DNA of 64,000 bases, taken from contig NC_057916.1 of the NCBI RefSeq assembly GCF_018873765.1, positions 26,397,001 through 26,461,000 of the forward strand, in the 5' to 3' direction. The position numbers were made by a program, and so were the translations under genes. This DNA is from Telopea speciosissima (taxonomy: Eukaryota; Streptophyta; Magnoliopsida; Proteales; Proteaceae). This document shows, in pieces, positions 1-13,209 of the stretch. Numbering within the stretch: the stretch's first letter is position 1; each line of letters begins with the position of its first letter. The notes beneath the pieces are model-generated. The model saw only the letters and a program-made list of their open reading frames with translations. It was not told the origin of the DNA and ran no database searches.

Positions 1-232
1 GTCTCTGATGCCATGTTAAGAAAACACATGAGAGATTAATGCTTAAGTGAATCAATGTGATTCCTTAAGCCCTTTATTTATAATACTAAAACATAAGTAC
101 ATGGACAAATATGCCCCTACATAATATAAACAAAGGAAAAGAAAGAATAAACATAAGAGAAACATAAGAGAATAAAACAATAAGAGGAAAGGACCAGAAT
201 ACCCCTACGGTATTCTGGCTATATATCTAACA
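1..232 (-). mobile_element. LTR and primer-binding-like site of a Copia-type retrotransposon
   Basis: Read on the minus strand, positions 232 to 14 begin TGTTAGATATATAG and end TTAACA, giving a TG...CA-bounded LTR of about 219 bp. Next to it, positions 13-1 read TGGCATCAGAGAC, close to the TGGTATCAGAGC primer-binding site complementary to initiator tRNA-Met that Copia elements use. The LTR is therefore the 5' LTR of a minus-oriented element whose body lies left of the window. No coding part is visible here, so the superfamily is inferred from LTR size and the primer site only. Confidence 0.6.
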
Positions 233-929
233 AATAGACAAAAGCCATTAAATGTCAGATCCTGCTGGCCATGTTCTAGAACAGTGCGAGGAGTGCTGCT
301 GGGGGTTGACTGTGCCTCATAATTGAATCTCTTCCATTATGGGGCAGAGTAGGCATTGCAAATGGTTGAGAGGTAGGATTCCACCCTCACGTGCATGCAT
401 CTCTCTCCTTGTATTGCTTATAGATATATATTTTTTCTTCTGATTAACAGAAAGTTTTAACCTGATGTGGCACCTTATGGTGCTATTCAATTTATTAACT
501 TGTAACTTTCTCCACCATTCTGTTGCCAAGCCTTTGGCCTCTTGCTTGTGCTTCTATGGGTGCCTCTTGCAGAAGGTTGATTCAATGGTGCCCAAAGGTC
601 TACACCTACTGACCTACATTCCTCCCCTAATTGAGCCCTCATCTCTTTTGAACATTTATCTACTATCTGATTTTTTTTGAGAGGTAAAGTAAAAATTCAA
701 GTCATAAAATGCAATGGACAACTATAAATTGTTCAGCACAACTAGATGCAAGGGCTTCAATGAGAGCAATTACTTAGAAAAATCATATCATAAAGAATGA
801 TAGGTCTGCTAAATTCAAAAAGAATTCAACTCAACTAAGCTCATCCCAAATAATAGGTCAGCTACAAGGATCCTGTTTTGCCATTCAAGTTCATTCAAAG
901 CCATACTTCTTGTAAACCCTGATCCATGC

Positions 930-1284
930 ATTTTTTTCTTATCACTCCTCTCAAAGTCATTTCAGGCCTCCACTTGCCCTTTTAGCTCCTCTCATTTTAA
1001 TCATATTACTCCTCACCTATGCATTCAAGTATCTTCATTGCACAAGGCCATGGCACCTCAAACGGCTTCCTCTCAACTTATGATGTGGTAGAGCTACTCT
1101 TAAATTACCTCTAATATGTTCATTTCGTGTTTCTATCTTTTCTAGTTTTACCACTCATCCATCTCAATGTCTTATCTCAGCTTTAGCTATATATTGTTTC
1201 TTTACTCCCCAATATTCTGATCCGTATATCATTTTGGTCTTGTAACTGTTTCCTTTGAATTTCAATGGAAGGTGTCGATCACAC
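930..1284 (-). mobile_element. Decayed LINE 3'-region fragment (minus)
   Basis: The stretch matches, base by base with many changes, the minus-strand LINE at 25.4-25.7 kb. Shared landmarks are the GGTGGCATGG-type block around 1045-1070 and the reverse complement of the 'GATCGAC' block near 1275. It belongs to the C-terminal tail of a plant LINE reverse transcriptase. No open frame survives. The match stops abruptly near 1284. Confidence 0.6.
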
Positions 1285-2440
1285 AACTGATGAGGTAAGC
1301 TAGGCTGAAACAAAGCCAACACTTGCAAAACTATGAAAAACCAGAATCACAGTGAACCAGAAAACTGAGAATAATAGGCAGCAAAGTAGACTATAACTCT
1401 CCATCCACTCAACAGATGGGGCTGAGATTATAAGTCTAATGGAAGTCTTAACAGGGGGATTATGTGGCCAAAGTATCAAGACAATCGGATGGTTGGATAG
1501 GGAGAACGAGGTGTGGACAGAAAATGGAAACTAAGGAAAACCAGAAAATGGCAAGTAAAGAAAGCTTGAATAACTTTCAATCCACCAGCCCGATGACATC
1601 AAACCTGGGTCGAGTGGAGCAGGTGAAGTAACGAATAACATAATCAAAACTCAGCCTAATCTGATTGTTTGATACTGAGAAAACACTGACTGAACTTCAG
1701 ACATATGTGCTGTAAAATACTCCTATCGCAGACCTGAAACAGTCTGTAAAATTAATAGAAAACAAAGGTGTTCATGAGGGTAATGACAAAGGATTATCAA
1801 GACGCAAAATAAGTTCAGAGTTCACCCAATAACAGTCCACAATAGAGAGAGAAAAAAGTTGCTGGAATACCTGCAAAACAGTAATGGAAGAAAGGGAAAA
1901 GAAAAGAAGATGAGAAGATAGAAGGAAGGGGATATGACCAATAGGCTTCACCACCAGTCCCAAACCAGGGATTCATCACCTTGGGTTGCCACTTGCTTCA
2001 CCACAAAGGTTGTGACTGATTCACCACAGTACACACACTCACATGGAGCTTTTTTAAAACATCCAAATCTGTGGGCTAGTGTGCCCTTTGTTCTTTATTT
2101 ATGATAACCAATGAACTGATTACAAGAATAGAAACCCCTCATGCGTGGCATACTACTTTGCTGCCAAGAAAAACTAAAAAGGAATCCTTCTAGAAAGGAT
2201 TTTTATCTATTTACAAGGAAATGCGCACGCCTTACTCATAATTGGGCTCATGCAGTTGCTTGCTTGTTCTTGTGATCTACGACCACCCTTTGTGTCAGTA
2301 GGGCCATTGGTTGTTTGGTTTTATTCGCTCCAGAGTTTGCTGGGAGTTGTTTGCCTCCTGGGCGCTGCTCCACTATAGCAATTCATGGTGCTATAGAAAG
2401 CAACTAAAATAGAAACTTCTACTTAACATAGCTAGTTCAC
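1285..2440. other. Noncoding repeat-like stretch, family not identified
   Basis: No gene is recognisable. The stretch starts where the LINE match at 930-1284 breaks off, so it may be an insertion. Its layout (AGAAAACC-rich start, GA-rich middle near 1840-1930, short polyadenylation-like tail) loosely recalls the 1.38-kb element at 32.0-33.4 kb, but I cannot align the two reliably by eye. Confidence 0.25.
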
Positions 2441-2569
2441 TAAGTAGCATATTACATGAAATTAGAAGCTAAATATTTAGTAACTATAACTTCCTTCTAA
2501 TAGAGCAGAGTGAGCTAAATATTCAGTTCACTAAGTAGCTTATTACATGAAATTAGAAACTACTAACAC

Positions 2570-3000
2570 TGGCTACAATGTATGGTGCGGAATGTTGGGC
2601 AGTTAAGAAGCATCATATAGATAAACTCAATGTAACAGAGATCAGGATGTTGAGATAGATGAGTGGCAAAACTAGGAATGATTAAGTAAGAAATGATCTA
2701 GAGCTGGTTTGGGAGTAGCTCTAATGCATGATAAGCTACGAGAAAGTCATTTGAGGTGGCATGGCCATGTTCAACGGAGGCCTTTGGATGCTCCAGTACA
2801 GAGGACTGATTTGATTCAGATTGAAGGAATTAAAAGAGCCAGGGGCAGACCTAAAATGACCTTAGGAGAAGTGGTGAGGAAATACATGCATAGCTTAGGC
2901 CTTGTATCAAGTATGACCTAGAATAGAACTGATTAGAGGGGGTAAGGATCCTTGTAGCCGACCCCATTTAGTTGGAATAAGGCTGAGTTGTTGTTGTAAC
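2570..3000 (+). mobile_element. LINE 3' end with reverse-transcriptase tail remnant
   Basis: The frame around 2709-2921 encodes the typical end of plant LINE ORF2, with LRWHGHVQRRPLDAP followed by GIKRARGRPKMTLGEVV and ending just after HSLGLVSSMT. Upstream bases encode the preceding MYGAECW-type motif with stops. The element ends with a GTAGCCGACCCCATTTAGTT block and a GTTGTTGT tail, as in the other LINE copies of this window. It is 5'-truncated and dead. Confidence 0.8.
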
Positions 3001-3776
3001 TTCCATCTAAGAAACTATTACAAAATAAAAAACTAAATCAAAGACGATCTCTAATAGAATATATTCAGCAGCATTCAATCTCCAAGTGGGACCAAGCAAG
3101 ATCTGATCTCCCCCATCAAGCCCACACATGTAAGATAATAGAGCTGGTTGACAACCAGCCCAGCTGTCAAAGACAAAACCAGAACCAAGGAACTGTGGGC
3201 TGGTTCAAGTGGGCTTTTTCCTCCTATGGTAGCTCTGCATCAACAACATTCCAGAAGTACCTCTCCACTGATTTGCTGGTTTAAATTAAAAAAGGATGTA
3301 AGACCCAAATCAAGAGTTTTCCAATCTTCTTACAATGCTTTGGAAGCATTCTCATTTTATGCTTGAAGATTCTTTGGTTTCTCCCTTCTAAACTGTCTAA
3401 CAAATTTCAGAAGGCAATATTTCTAAAAGTCCCACCTCTTTGGTAAAATGATCCCTTTTCCAAGCATGCTCAGCATCACAAGGTGGCAAAGGTTCCATTT
3501 CTTGCATTCTCAATGGCTTACATGAAGTTTCTTGCATGGATACGGCTCATAATTATAAGTGTCCAGGTTTTTGTCTTTGTGGATGGTTTTGCTACTTTAA
3601 TTATTGGAAGAACTTAAGCTTCCATCAGGCTGTGCTGGGTGCATCGACTGAGACCTTGTCCTCTCTCTTTAATTACCACATACCGCTGGGATTTTATGTT
3701 GTCTTTCTGCTTGACCTCTATTTTCCCCTGCATGTTACTTATATTTGTTTTGTCACCAATCAAGTCTTCAACCACA
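3001..3776. other. Noncoding stretch, nothing recognised
   Basis: Several short open frames occur here and none resembles a known family. The right part is the target site of the long element that starts at 3782. Confidence 0.4.
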
Positions 3777-3781
3777 ATAGG

Positions 3782-6370
3782 TGTCACACCCCTATCCCGA
3801 CAAGGGATAAAATACAATATCAGGGTATGATTGGGGTGACACGCGTCATCCCACCTCACTGCCAGGATCTCGATGCAGTGGCCAACTCACAGTCATAAAC
3901 CAATATTACAATACAATAATATCAGAGTGCGAAAGACAAAGGAATATTACATTCCAAGATAGGTCAGAGTTTGTGAAAGCGTAAAAGAAATAACTATAAG
4001 ATGTTCATTGGCTAATGATAATGAGTAACATAGTTACAAAATTCCTATGACCATCAAGAAGCTACCAAAAAGGTAAAACATAAAAGTTTATACAAAACAC
4101 AATGCTCAAAAATAATAAAACGGGAACGATCCCAAGTAACAGTATAGCCCGTAGGCACAATCATCATGGGCAACCATCGCCATGATCCTTAGTCACGGTC
4201 TCTGGCTCCACAGTATCATCTGCATCCAAATCTAAAAAGAATGTGTACACGGGGGTTAGCTCCACCGAGCTAGTGAGAGAGAAAAGGGGATGCACACTCA
4301 CATAATCACAAATAGTCCATGGTGCATGCCATTATTAATTCATTTACCACCTAACACACAATGCTAAGTCAATGGGTATATGCTACGCAATAACTCGGAA
4401 GACACCGTGGATCCTTCCATTCTCACCACAATGTAACCTCAATTATTACTATGGAGCCGCGCCGGTCGTAGTCATCACCACCTGAGGCAGACCCGATAAC
4501 CATTACTACCCCCTGGCCTGGCCTCTCTAACTCTCCACAGCAGTGCTCGCTACCCAACACCTAAACCCCTGTTGGTAAGGGTCGTAGCATAGGAACGAGC
4601 CTAACCACGATATACTACATGAATCCTATCGTGTTGAGAGGTACATCCGGTGTGTCAACGTCCCATTCCATCTAACACCTGGTACCAAGACAACACGGCG
4701 CATACAGAAGAATGAGATGCAATATACAATTCCACGTACACGGGGTTCCGGTGCAGATTTCCCGGACCGTAACCCAACACAAATCCATATCATCCAAATC
4801 ATCATCATCGAATAAGAATAAATGCAAATATGCAATCATGCTTGAATGATAATATCACAATATAATTCATAAATGCATGAATAAGCAATAGTAAACAAGC
4901 TCAAACAGTCACCCAAACCCACTCACCAATTACTTCAAATGGAATTTGTATAAGCGCAACGATTCCCGCTCAAAATCACTCCATTGCACATATGTTGGCG
5001 CCTATGGAAGTGAATAAGAGTGTGAGAGAGTGTAGGGGAGGCCTCATAGAGAAACCCCACAGTTTACATAGGTTATAAGCCTTAAAAACTGCATCGGAGG
5101 CAACGTCGGACTCAGCAGGCTTGCCTCCGACCTTGCCTCCGACCTTCCCGCGAGCTTAGGCCACATCGGAGGCAAACATCGGACTCACGCATCTTGCCTC
5201 CGACCTTGCCTCCGACCTTCCCTCGAGCTCGGGACACATCGGAGGCAAACATCGGACTCACGCATCTTGCCTCCGATGCAACCCAAGTGTGATTTCAAGA
5301 TCTTTAAAAGCCCAGGGTTGTCCCATTTGGTTCTCTAAGCCTCAAGGGACAAGGGAGGGGTGTCTTGGAGTCTATTTGGGTCTTAGAAACACCCAACATT
5401 CAAAGATTTAAGGGGGGTTTAAAGGATCAAAAGCTCAAAAATCCAGATTTGGGGTTTTCTTTGGTGGTTGAAGCTTTAGAATCAAATAGATTCAGCAAGA
5501 GGTCAAAATAGAGGTCTTTATAGGATTGTAATGAAAATAGGAAAGCATCCTACAAGGGGAGACTACACATGACTCGAGCTAACCCTTTGGGTTTCAAAAA
5601 AGAAATCCCTATCTTGGGGCTGCAACCAAAGAACCACCCAAGCTCAAACGAGCAAGGGGGAAAGAGAGAAAAAGGGGGGAAAAGGGGCACTTGGCTTACC
5701 TAGTCTGAGATACACAAGATGTGCCCTCTTTAAAGCTCCAAACCCAGCAGCCATTTCCTTCTTCTTCTTCCCTTCCTTCTCCTTCTTCTCCTCCTTGCCG
5801 CCTCCTCTCTTCAAAGCTCTCCTCCTTTTCACGATTAGGTTAGGAAAGAAAAGAAAAAGAAAGACTAAGGAATAGTCTTGCCCCTCTCTCTCATATAGAA
5901 AATCACTTTTAATGGCCTGTTTGGATAAGGCCTCATAAGTGTAACCTAGGGTCTATTTGGGTAGGGTCAAACATGGCAGGACACCCATAGCACCTTAGCC
6001 ATAGGGTCTCACCCACAAGAGTCCTTGTCAGCAGCATTGGATGCAGGGTCGGAGGCAGCCAGTAACCTTGCATCCGATGCGAGTAGGAAGGTGGTTCCCA
6101 CCATAAGAGGTCAGGGCCTTTGGACCACACTTCGAGGGCTTTGAGAGGGCAGTAAGCACACAATAAAATTTGGTCAACTACTTACCCCTGACACGTCAAG
6201 GGGCAACCTCCATGGTCCCGACTAGTTTCCACAGGCAACCTCGTACTATGGTCAATATAGCTGGGTTTGACCACCAGTGAGAACAACTCACCGGCATATG
6301 TGGTAGTGATAACTACACGTCACGGGGAAGAATTAATAATTAATTATACTCCCGGGGTGCGGGTATAACA
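3782..6370. mobile_element. Probable solo LTR, 2,589 bp, with ATAGG target duplication
   Basis: The element begins TGTCACACCCCTATCCCG and ends GGGGTGCGGGTATAACA, so it is TG...CA bounded with imperfect inverted ends (TGTCACACC against TGTTATACC on the other strand). The 5 bases ATAGG stand directly before it (3777-3781) and directly after it (6371-6375), the duplication size made by LTR retrotransposon integrases. There is no gag or pol coding sequence, primer site or polypurine tract inside, which fits a solo LTR left by unequal recombination. A large non-autonomous DNA element with a coincidental duplication is the alternative. It holds a minisatellite at 5092-5282. Confidence 0.65.
5092..5282. 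repeat. Minisatellite, about 72-73 bp unit, 2.6 copies
   Basis: Units start with CATCGGAGGCAA at 5092, 5164 and 5237, each followed by repeats of TTGCCTCCGA. The last unit is cut after TTGCCTCCGATGC. Within each unit CATCGGAGGCAA and its reverse complement both occur, so each unit can fold on itself. It lies inside the putative solo LTR. Confidence 0.85.
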
Positions 6371-6375
6371 ATAGG

Positions 6376-8744
6376 TCTTATTCATATCCTTCAAGTGTTT
6401 GTCCCTTGAGCAAAAGTTCATCCACAATGGTTGCTTGACATATATTTTGGAAGTTTGGTGATACTGTAATTGTCAATATTTAATTTGAACTAAATGGGTA
6501 TTGGCATTGGTTTCTTGGAAGTGAGCATTGAAAAAAATTCAGCAAGTTGACTTATTGGTTGGCTTAGTTTTGGCATTTTTCATGACAAGGGAATAAAGGG
6601 CTCAATTTAAAAGATATTTCGAGAAAAATCAGGATTGATTTTCGGAGTAAGGTCTGCACTAGGTCCCTAAGTGTTGGATATTTTATAATGAAAAATATTA
6701 AGTTTCAAAGGTTATTCAAACTGTGAGCATTTTTTTTGAGTGGGATTCACAAGATCAAACATTTGGTTCATCATGGGTGAATAATTCCCGATAATGGTGT
6801 ATTGTGAGATGAGATTTGTAGCACTTGACTGTAAATCCTTGTTTGTCATTTTTTGAGGTTGTACTGTAGCTTCTGCACAAAAAACTTGGAAAGAGAGAAT
6901 ATTTTACTCAATTACCTGTAAGAAATACTTGCTATTATTTACAATAGTTATGAATTGTAAGAAGTTTTATTGTAGTAAATTACATGTTCATAAATTTTCT
7001 GTTCTTCGCCATCTGATTTGTGGTACTAAAAAGTAGTAAAATGATATTGTTGTGTAAAGTTGTTGATGTAAGTGTTGCCTCTTCATTGTTCCTCCCTATC
7101 TCTGATGGGTGGGGGTTGCATATTGTTTATGAAATGATCTCCACAATGCAATAAAGAATAGTATTCAGCCACTTGTTTGACAGTACCAGAAAGGTTATGC
7201 TATAAACAGGAAGCAAAAGGTCACATTGTAATCAGCATTGCTATGCTACTATGTTTCCATGGCTCCCTCAATTTATATATATATTAGTTTGTTTAATCAT
7301 TTTGGATTTAGTGATTTGTTTTTGTTATTATGATTTTTTTTTACACCAAAATACACATATAGTTACCAACATTATCCCTTCTGTACAAGTCATAACAATT
7401 CTAGGTCACTTATGAATGACATGTACTGAATGACCAATAATTTTCTAGGGTTTACCTCCATCCCCAACTTGTGCATCATAACTCACACTAAATAAATGTG
7501 CCTTACTAAGGGATTGGGCTTCAACATGTACCCTTTCCACCAGGAAATCTCCTGGACTGAAGCTTGACACCATTGACTTATTAGATGACATATGTTCCTG
7601 TACTTCCCTGAAATAGGTTACAGAATGGGTGGTTATCACAATCATCCCATTATGGTAAGTCCTGGGTCTATACCAGTATGAACTTGGTGTTGCATGGGTG
7701 GTATCAGGAAGGTAACAGAAGTTGTCCTGTTTGTCTTACTTCTAGCCATGTAATATTTTACATGAAAAAGATGTTCTTGTAAAATTTTATAATTTCCAAT
7801 GTTTGTCTGTTGGAGGGAAAATATTTTTTATGTAATAAAATAATAAAAATAAAAATAGTAAAGAAAAATATGATATACAATTTCACTGTAAGATTTTTTT
7901 TAAATGCTTGTTTTCTATTATTTTACATGGTACAATTATTTAATATTGCTATTATTTTACATGGTATAATTATTTAGTAATTACATAAAATTCCATTATA
8001 ATCAATTTTAAATTATGGGGGCCCTATCATGTGATTGTGAGGAATAAAATTTATGAGTTGTACTATAAAATTTTTGGAGAGTGTAATTGAAACCACAGTT
8101 AGAAAACCAAGTTTTGACTTTGGTGAGTCTCCTAGTCAGGAGTCACAAAGACGCACCCAGCTTTAAGAAATGTCTTAAACCAAATCTTTATTGACTCGGT
8201 GTTTTTGCTTGAATCTGTTTTTTTTTTTGCGTTGGGCCATATACTATTCATAAATCATAAGTTTAGTCTACAATTAAATACGACCCTTGAATTTTTGTTT
8301 GCTGTTTTCAATATTAGCCCATTTTTTTCTAACCTATGAAGCATCCATAACCTCGGTCCCCCTCTTCACTCAGAGAAGATGGAGAAGAAAGATACTAAAA
8401 AATAAGAACAAACATGACTCACCATGACCAAGTTTGCCTCACTCAACTCACCAGGGTTTTGGAAACAGCGAGTTGAATTGATTCGAGTCGAGTCGAAAAA
8501 CTCGATTTTCTAATATAATTGAAACCCACTTGATGAAAAATTTTATAGTTTGGACAAGGAGAATTGTCATAAAAGTTTGTTATTTTTAACAATGTACCAG
8601 CTCATGACATTACTGTGCACTCTCCCAACTCTGAGTGGGAATAGACGATTTGGTTTAAAAGAAACATAAAATGGATGGTTAAGATTTGTCTTGTGATTTT
8701 TGGAAACATCACCTTCCATTGTTATATGGATACTTGCTTGATAA
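6376..8744. other. AT-rich intergenic stretch, no gene seen
   Basis: This is the original sequence beyond the ATAGG duplication. Only short frames without family resemblance occur. Near 8095-8510 there are several repeats of the words GAGTC and ACTCA (for example GATTCGAGTCGAGTCG at 8479), resembling degenerate dispersed repeats. Confidence 0.4.
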
Positions 8745-9068
8745 AAAAATCAATTTGGTTTTATGGCAAGAAGATCAACCACAAAAACTATTTATTTGCT
8801 TAAGATATTAAGGGAAAGATTTAGAAAATGTAAGAAGGATCTCCATTTGGTTTTTTATTCATTTAGAAAAAACTTATGATAGAGTCCTTAGAGAATTAAT
8901 TTCACAATTATTAGAGAAGTAGGAGACATCTTTATTTTTCCCCGGGGATCTTTAGAAAGAGCCAGCTATATCAGAGTTATTATGCTGGAACTAAGTCATA
9001 TTGCTTCTCATTTGTTAGGACTTGGTCCTTTTATGGTAGATATCGGTGCACATACATCTTTTTTCTAT

Positions 9069-9115
<47 letters not shown>

Positions 9116-9990
9116 CTCAATTACAATTAGATTACATCAAGGATCATTCTTAAACCTTTGTTTGCGTAAAAAAAAAAACAAGTTGACTAGAGACATTCAA
9201 GATCATATTCCTTGGTGTTTGCTTTTTGTTACTGATTGTTTTAGTAGATGAAACAAAATCTTGGAGATCAACATTGGAATCAAATGGTTTTAAGATAAGC
9301 AGAACAAATAAAGTAATAGTGTATAGCTTTAATAACAATATGATTGAAAGTGAGATGGTGAAAATTGATGATAGGGAAATACGGTAAAGTGAAAATTTTA
9401 GATATCTAAAAAATCATAAATAAAGGAGAAATAGATGATGATGTTGCACAAAGAACCAGAATGGAGTGATGAAGTAGAGGGGTACGTCTTAATTGTTGCA
9501 TCAATGGGTATTCTTTTAAAATTCAAAAAAGAAAATTTATAAGATAACTATTGGACCAACAATGATGCATGGAGCTGAATATTAGACAATGAAGAAACAA
9601 CATATAAACAAACTTAGTATAATTGAAATGAGGATGTTGAGATAGGTGAGTGGTAATTACAAGAAGAACTAATATAATGAATCAACAAATTGGAGCTAAT
9701 TAGAAGTAGCTCCAATACATGATAAGTTATGAGAAAATCGTTCGAGGTAGCATGAAAATGTGCAACAAAGGCCTTTGAATGTTCATGTATGTAAGGATTA
9801 ATTCATATTGAAGGAGCTAAAAGAGTTAGGTATAAGCCTAAAATTATTTTAAGAGAAGTGAGGAAAGACATGTATAGCTTAAGACTTGTAACAGATATGA
9901 TTTTGAATAGAGTTGGTTGGAGAAACAAAAAATCAAAGGATTCCTTTGAGATAATATAAATTTTAGTTGGTATCGGGTTAAGTTGAGTAT
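8745..9990 (+). mobile_element. LINE reverse-transcriptase pseudogene (plus)
   Basis: The order of plant LINE ORF2 motifs can be followed with stops and frame changes. NQFGFMARRST near 8749-8790 corresponds to the NQFGFMPGRST block. A degenerate 'DLEKAYDRVPREL' block follows at about 8855-8905. Then comes [15 protein letters not shown] near 9184-9240 (the YADD-type region of related copies), ESEMVKIDDREIR near 9350, and the RGRPK-type tail near 9815-9900. It ends near GGTATCGGGTTAAG at 9970. Several in-frame stops make it non-functional. A (GA)n tract interrupts it at 9072-9113. Confidence 0.75.
9072..9113. repeat. (GA)n microsatellite
   Basis: About 21 uninterrupted GA dinucleotides lie inside the dead LINE. 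Confidence 0.97.
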
Positions 9991-12178
9991 AATGTGATTG
10001 TGAGAACCCATGTATAGACATGATACCCAAAAATACGTAAGGCGTCTCTGATCCATCCAAGGCAACAAAGGATTCCCTTGAGATAATGTAAATTTTACAA
10101 AGGAATAATTTATAGCCGAAGACTCAAATTGGGCAGAATTTTTTTTCAGAAAAATCCAAAAATTATATGAAAAATTCGATTTTATGATATATATATACAT
10201 ATATTTTCTTTTCCAGCTATTTTCTGAGGAAACAAACGCAACCTTGAGAAAAAAAAATCAAGAGAAAAAGAAAAGATCACATAAAGTTATTAACATCAGA
10301 TATTTCCTACAAAGGTTGTTTGTTAGTATTTTTTTTTAGTAATCTTATGTAGCTTTTGTTTTATGATTCATCAAATGCATGGAAGGAACACATTCATAAC
10401 ACAACGCATTTTCCATACCTTCTTGGGATCTTTCTCGAGGCAGATGATTAAAGAGTCTTTGAGTCTAAAGTTGGAAAATTCCAATTATTGGAGTTAAATT
10501 AGTACCTACACCAATTAGGTGCAGGAAATTAGCATATCTGTATTTTTAATTAGTAGAAGGATCAACACGTACATATTCTTAAAACCATTAATTCTTAGTC
10601 AAAGGAAAGTGGGAACAAAGTTATTACTTTGGAGATTTATTATTATTATTTTTTTTGGCTAATGTGGGTGTCCGGACCTTCAGCCTGAGTACTTGACTAG
10701 TCTTCCAGACACGCACATACGTCTTGACACGCACATACGTCTTTTCACACATGCATTGGGTTGACACCAAATCCAATGAGAACCATAGAAGCCATGGGGC
10801 TGGGCCAAGGGGGATAAGGGGAGTCGAACTCAGTTTGGAGATTTAATCTAAATATAATTTCATAAAAATATTGAATCCATTTCTACACCAAAATTTTGCA
10901 CCAAAAAACAAAAAAAAATTGCACACCCAAATCAGCCACAAGCATGGGAGAATGGATATTCCGCATGCACTTGTACCTAAATAGGACAGGTGGTTGGCTC
11001 TCACATGTACGTTCACCTGTTGGTACATGCAGAGGAACCGAACTCTAAGCATGGTATCAATCCATCCGTAACTGGATCAGCATAATGATCCATAGTAAAG
11101 GTAAAACTGTCAAAAAAATCAATTTTTTAAGAAAAATGAGGGAAAAATTGTCTGATAAGGGTTGATATGGCTAATCTGTATCGATATCGGTATAGGCTAA
11201 AACCGAGACTGATATCCAAAACCATGATTACAAGGCCCTTTTTTCATGATTGTTTGATCATTTAAATTTTCTCCATGGCTAATGTCAAGAACGACCAAAG
11301 ATCCATTAATACTGCTTAAGGCCAGGGTTTTAATTAAAACCCGGAATCAATCTCCGAATTGGGTCCAACTGATTCAAAGAATCGGTCTGGAATGTAGTGG
11401 CTTGAATCTGGATCAGGCTCGGCTAATTCACTCGATCCGATTCCATTTTAAAAACCCTATTTTTTTGGTAAATTTGGTCACAATTACACAGATTCTAATC
11501 ATAATTTGAATGTTTAACACTTGTTTACATACTCTAATCCAATATAATACATCTCTCGGATTGAATGTTTTAATTCCCATCTTTTCTTAAGAGACAAGCA
11601 AAGATCAATCACAAGGCATAAACAATATATATATATTGGTCCTGCTGACCTTTAACTATGAAAGTTCTAAGTATTTCAGGATCTATAGAATCCTTAATCT
11701 AAGAGCTACATCAGATTTCTTCTGAAGCAACCTATAAATTGCATCTGTTTAACTTACTAGTAAGCTTTAATTATGTTAATTAAATATGATCCTGGCCAAT
11801 CCATGATCTCCTTTCTATTCATGTGTAAGCCTGACCCAAGGGTTTAAAAGATCTACAATTCTATTAAACCTTCAATCTAAGAATCTAATTTAGTAGACCT
11901 CTTTAAAGTCATTCATATTAACTATTTGTTGTAAAAGTATCAGACAACATAGTTAGTGATTAAGCTCAAATATTGGGTTTACCTAATCCATAACAGTTCT
12001 CTTGTTGCATTAAACCTTTTCTTTTGACCAATCATTGGCATCAAGAAGAATATTTTTTAGGATAGTTGGGAGCATATTAATTACCTACTAATAAGTAGCA
12101 GCTGAGTACAACATATATATTTATATCCACTCCTCTTTGAGAGAGAGAAAAAGATAATGGGTCCATGCCCCAAAACTG

Positions 12179-12180
<2 letters not shown>
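9991..12180. other. Intergenic stretch, with a possible SINE-like segment at 10.65-10.84 kb
   Basis: No protein gene is recognised. At 10655-10835 a minus-strand segment has an internal GAGTTCGACTCCC word resembling a tRNA-type B box and ends in an A-rich tail (T-run at 10645-10660 on plus). No A box was found, so SINE status is weak. It includes a tandem ACGCACATACGTCTT pair at 10711-10745. Degenerate repeats rich in 'TCGATATCGG' and 'AATCGG' words lie near 11165-11220 and 11330-11460. Confidence 0.35.

Positions 12181-12231
<51 letters not shown>
12181..12231. repeat. (CT)n microsatellite upstream of the TGA9-like gene
   Basis: About 25 CT dinucleotides, some 1.4 kb upstream of the bZIP start codon. 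Frames through it on either strand encode only Ser-Leu or Arg-Glu runs and are not genes. Confidence 0.97.
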
Positions 12232-12243
<12 letters not shown>

Positions 12244-12673
12244 CTGTATGTGTGTGTGGGGACAATATCAATATGCAATTCAACTGATCTGGGTTTTCTG
12301 CTGGAAGCCATAATTTTGGATATTCAGAAGACATACCCAATGTGGGAACATGAAGAACCTAATGAAAAACTTGCAATTCCAGGGTACCATGGAAACTAAT
12401 CAATGAAAATTTCCAGTTAAGGAAAAGAATCATGGCTTGGTAAGGCTTTAAGTGATGACAGAGAAGGGATGTTGACTTATCAACCAAGGGATAATACCAA
12501 ACAAATCCATCACAGGGCCAGGATTAAAAATACAAGTGGATTTGCTTGTGGTTGATTATTGTAATATTTTGGTTGAGAAAGTACTAGCAGAAACAAAATT
12601 AAAATTGTTTTTTAGAAGGCCCTGAGTTGTCAAAGTAAACTCATTCCCCTTACAGGCAATAGCAAGAAGACAA

Positions 12674-12785
12674 CCCCCCCCCCCCCCCCCTTAACTATTT
12701 GTTTTTTTCCTTTAAATTTTCTTTGCCCTTCCCCACTTATTTTTTTTTAATATTTAAAAATATATATATATATATATATATATAT
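12674..12785. repeat. Poly(C) tract and (TA)n microsatellite
   Basis: A run of 17 C at 12674-12690 is followed by T-rich DNA and a run of TA dinucleotides at 12761-12785. Both are simple repeats in the distal promoter region of the TGA9-like gene. Confidence 0.95.
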
Positions 12786-13177
12786 TTTCTGTGAGAGAAA
12801 ACCTTGTCTCATTATTCATTTTCCATATAGTTCATTTCTGTAATTTTCTTCTGTGTGACTGTGAGTTCTTAAAATCTCTGAAGAGCCCATCCAAGAGCCA
12901 ATGGAATAGCACAGTTGATTTAAGAAGAGAGTGGAGTAGGAGTCAGTGATTCTAGTGGTTTCCTGCCAAAGATCATACCTTTCCCTTTTCATTTGTTTAT
13001 TTTGGTTTTTTTTTCTCGTCTTTTTCTTTTCAAAAACTCCTACCAAATCCCCTGTAAGACAAGTTTGCAAGGACAAGATCTTCTGTACCATTGATGAGTT
13101 TCGTATCTGAAAATATTTACTGCAGAGGTGATAAAGCAACCCTGTATAATCACTAATCAGGGGGTTTCCTCTTTTTC

Positions 13178-13183
<6 letters not shown>

Positions 13184-13209
<26 letters not shown>

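Noticed and set aside
5092-5282. CRISPR-like array
   Set aside because: Units are contiguous 72-73-bp tandem repeats with no unique spacers, in a plant solo-LTR-like element.
12077-12399. Open frames of Arg-Glu or Ser-Leu repeats
   Set aside because: They are translations of the (CT)n/(GA)n microsatellite.
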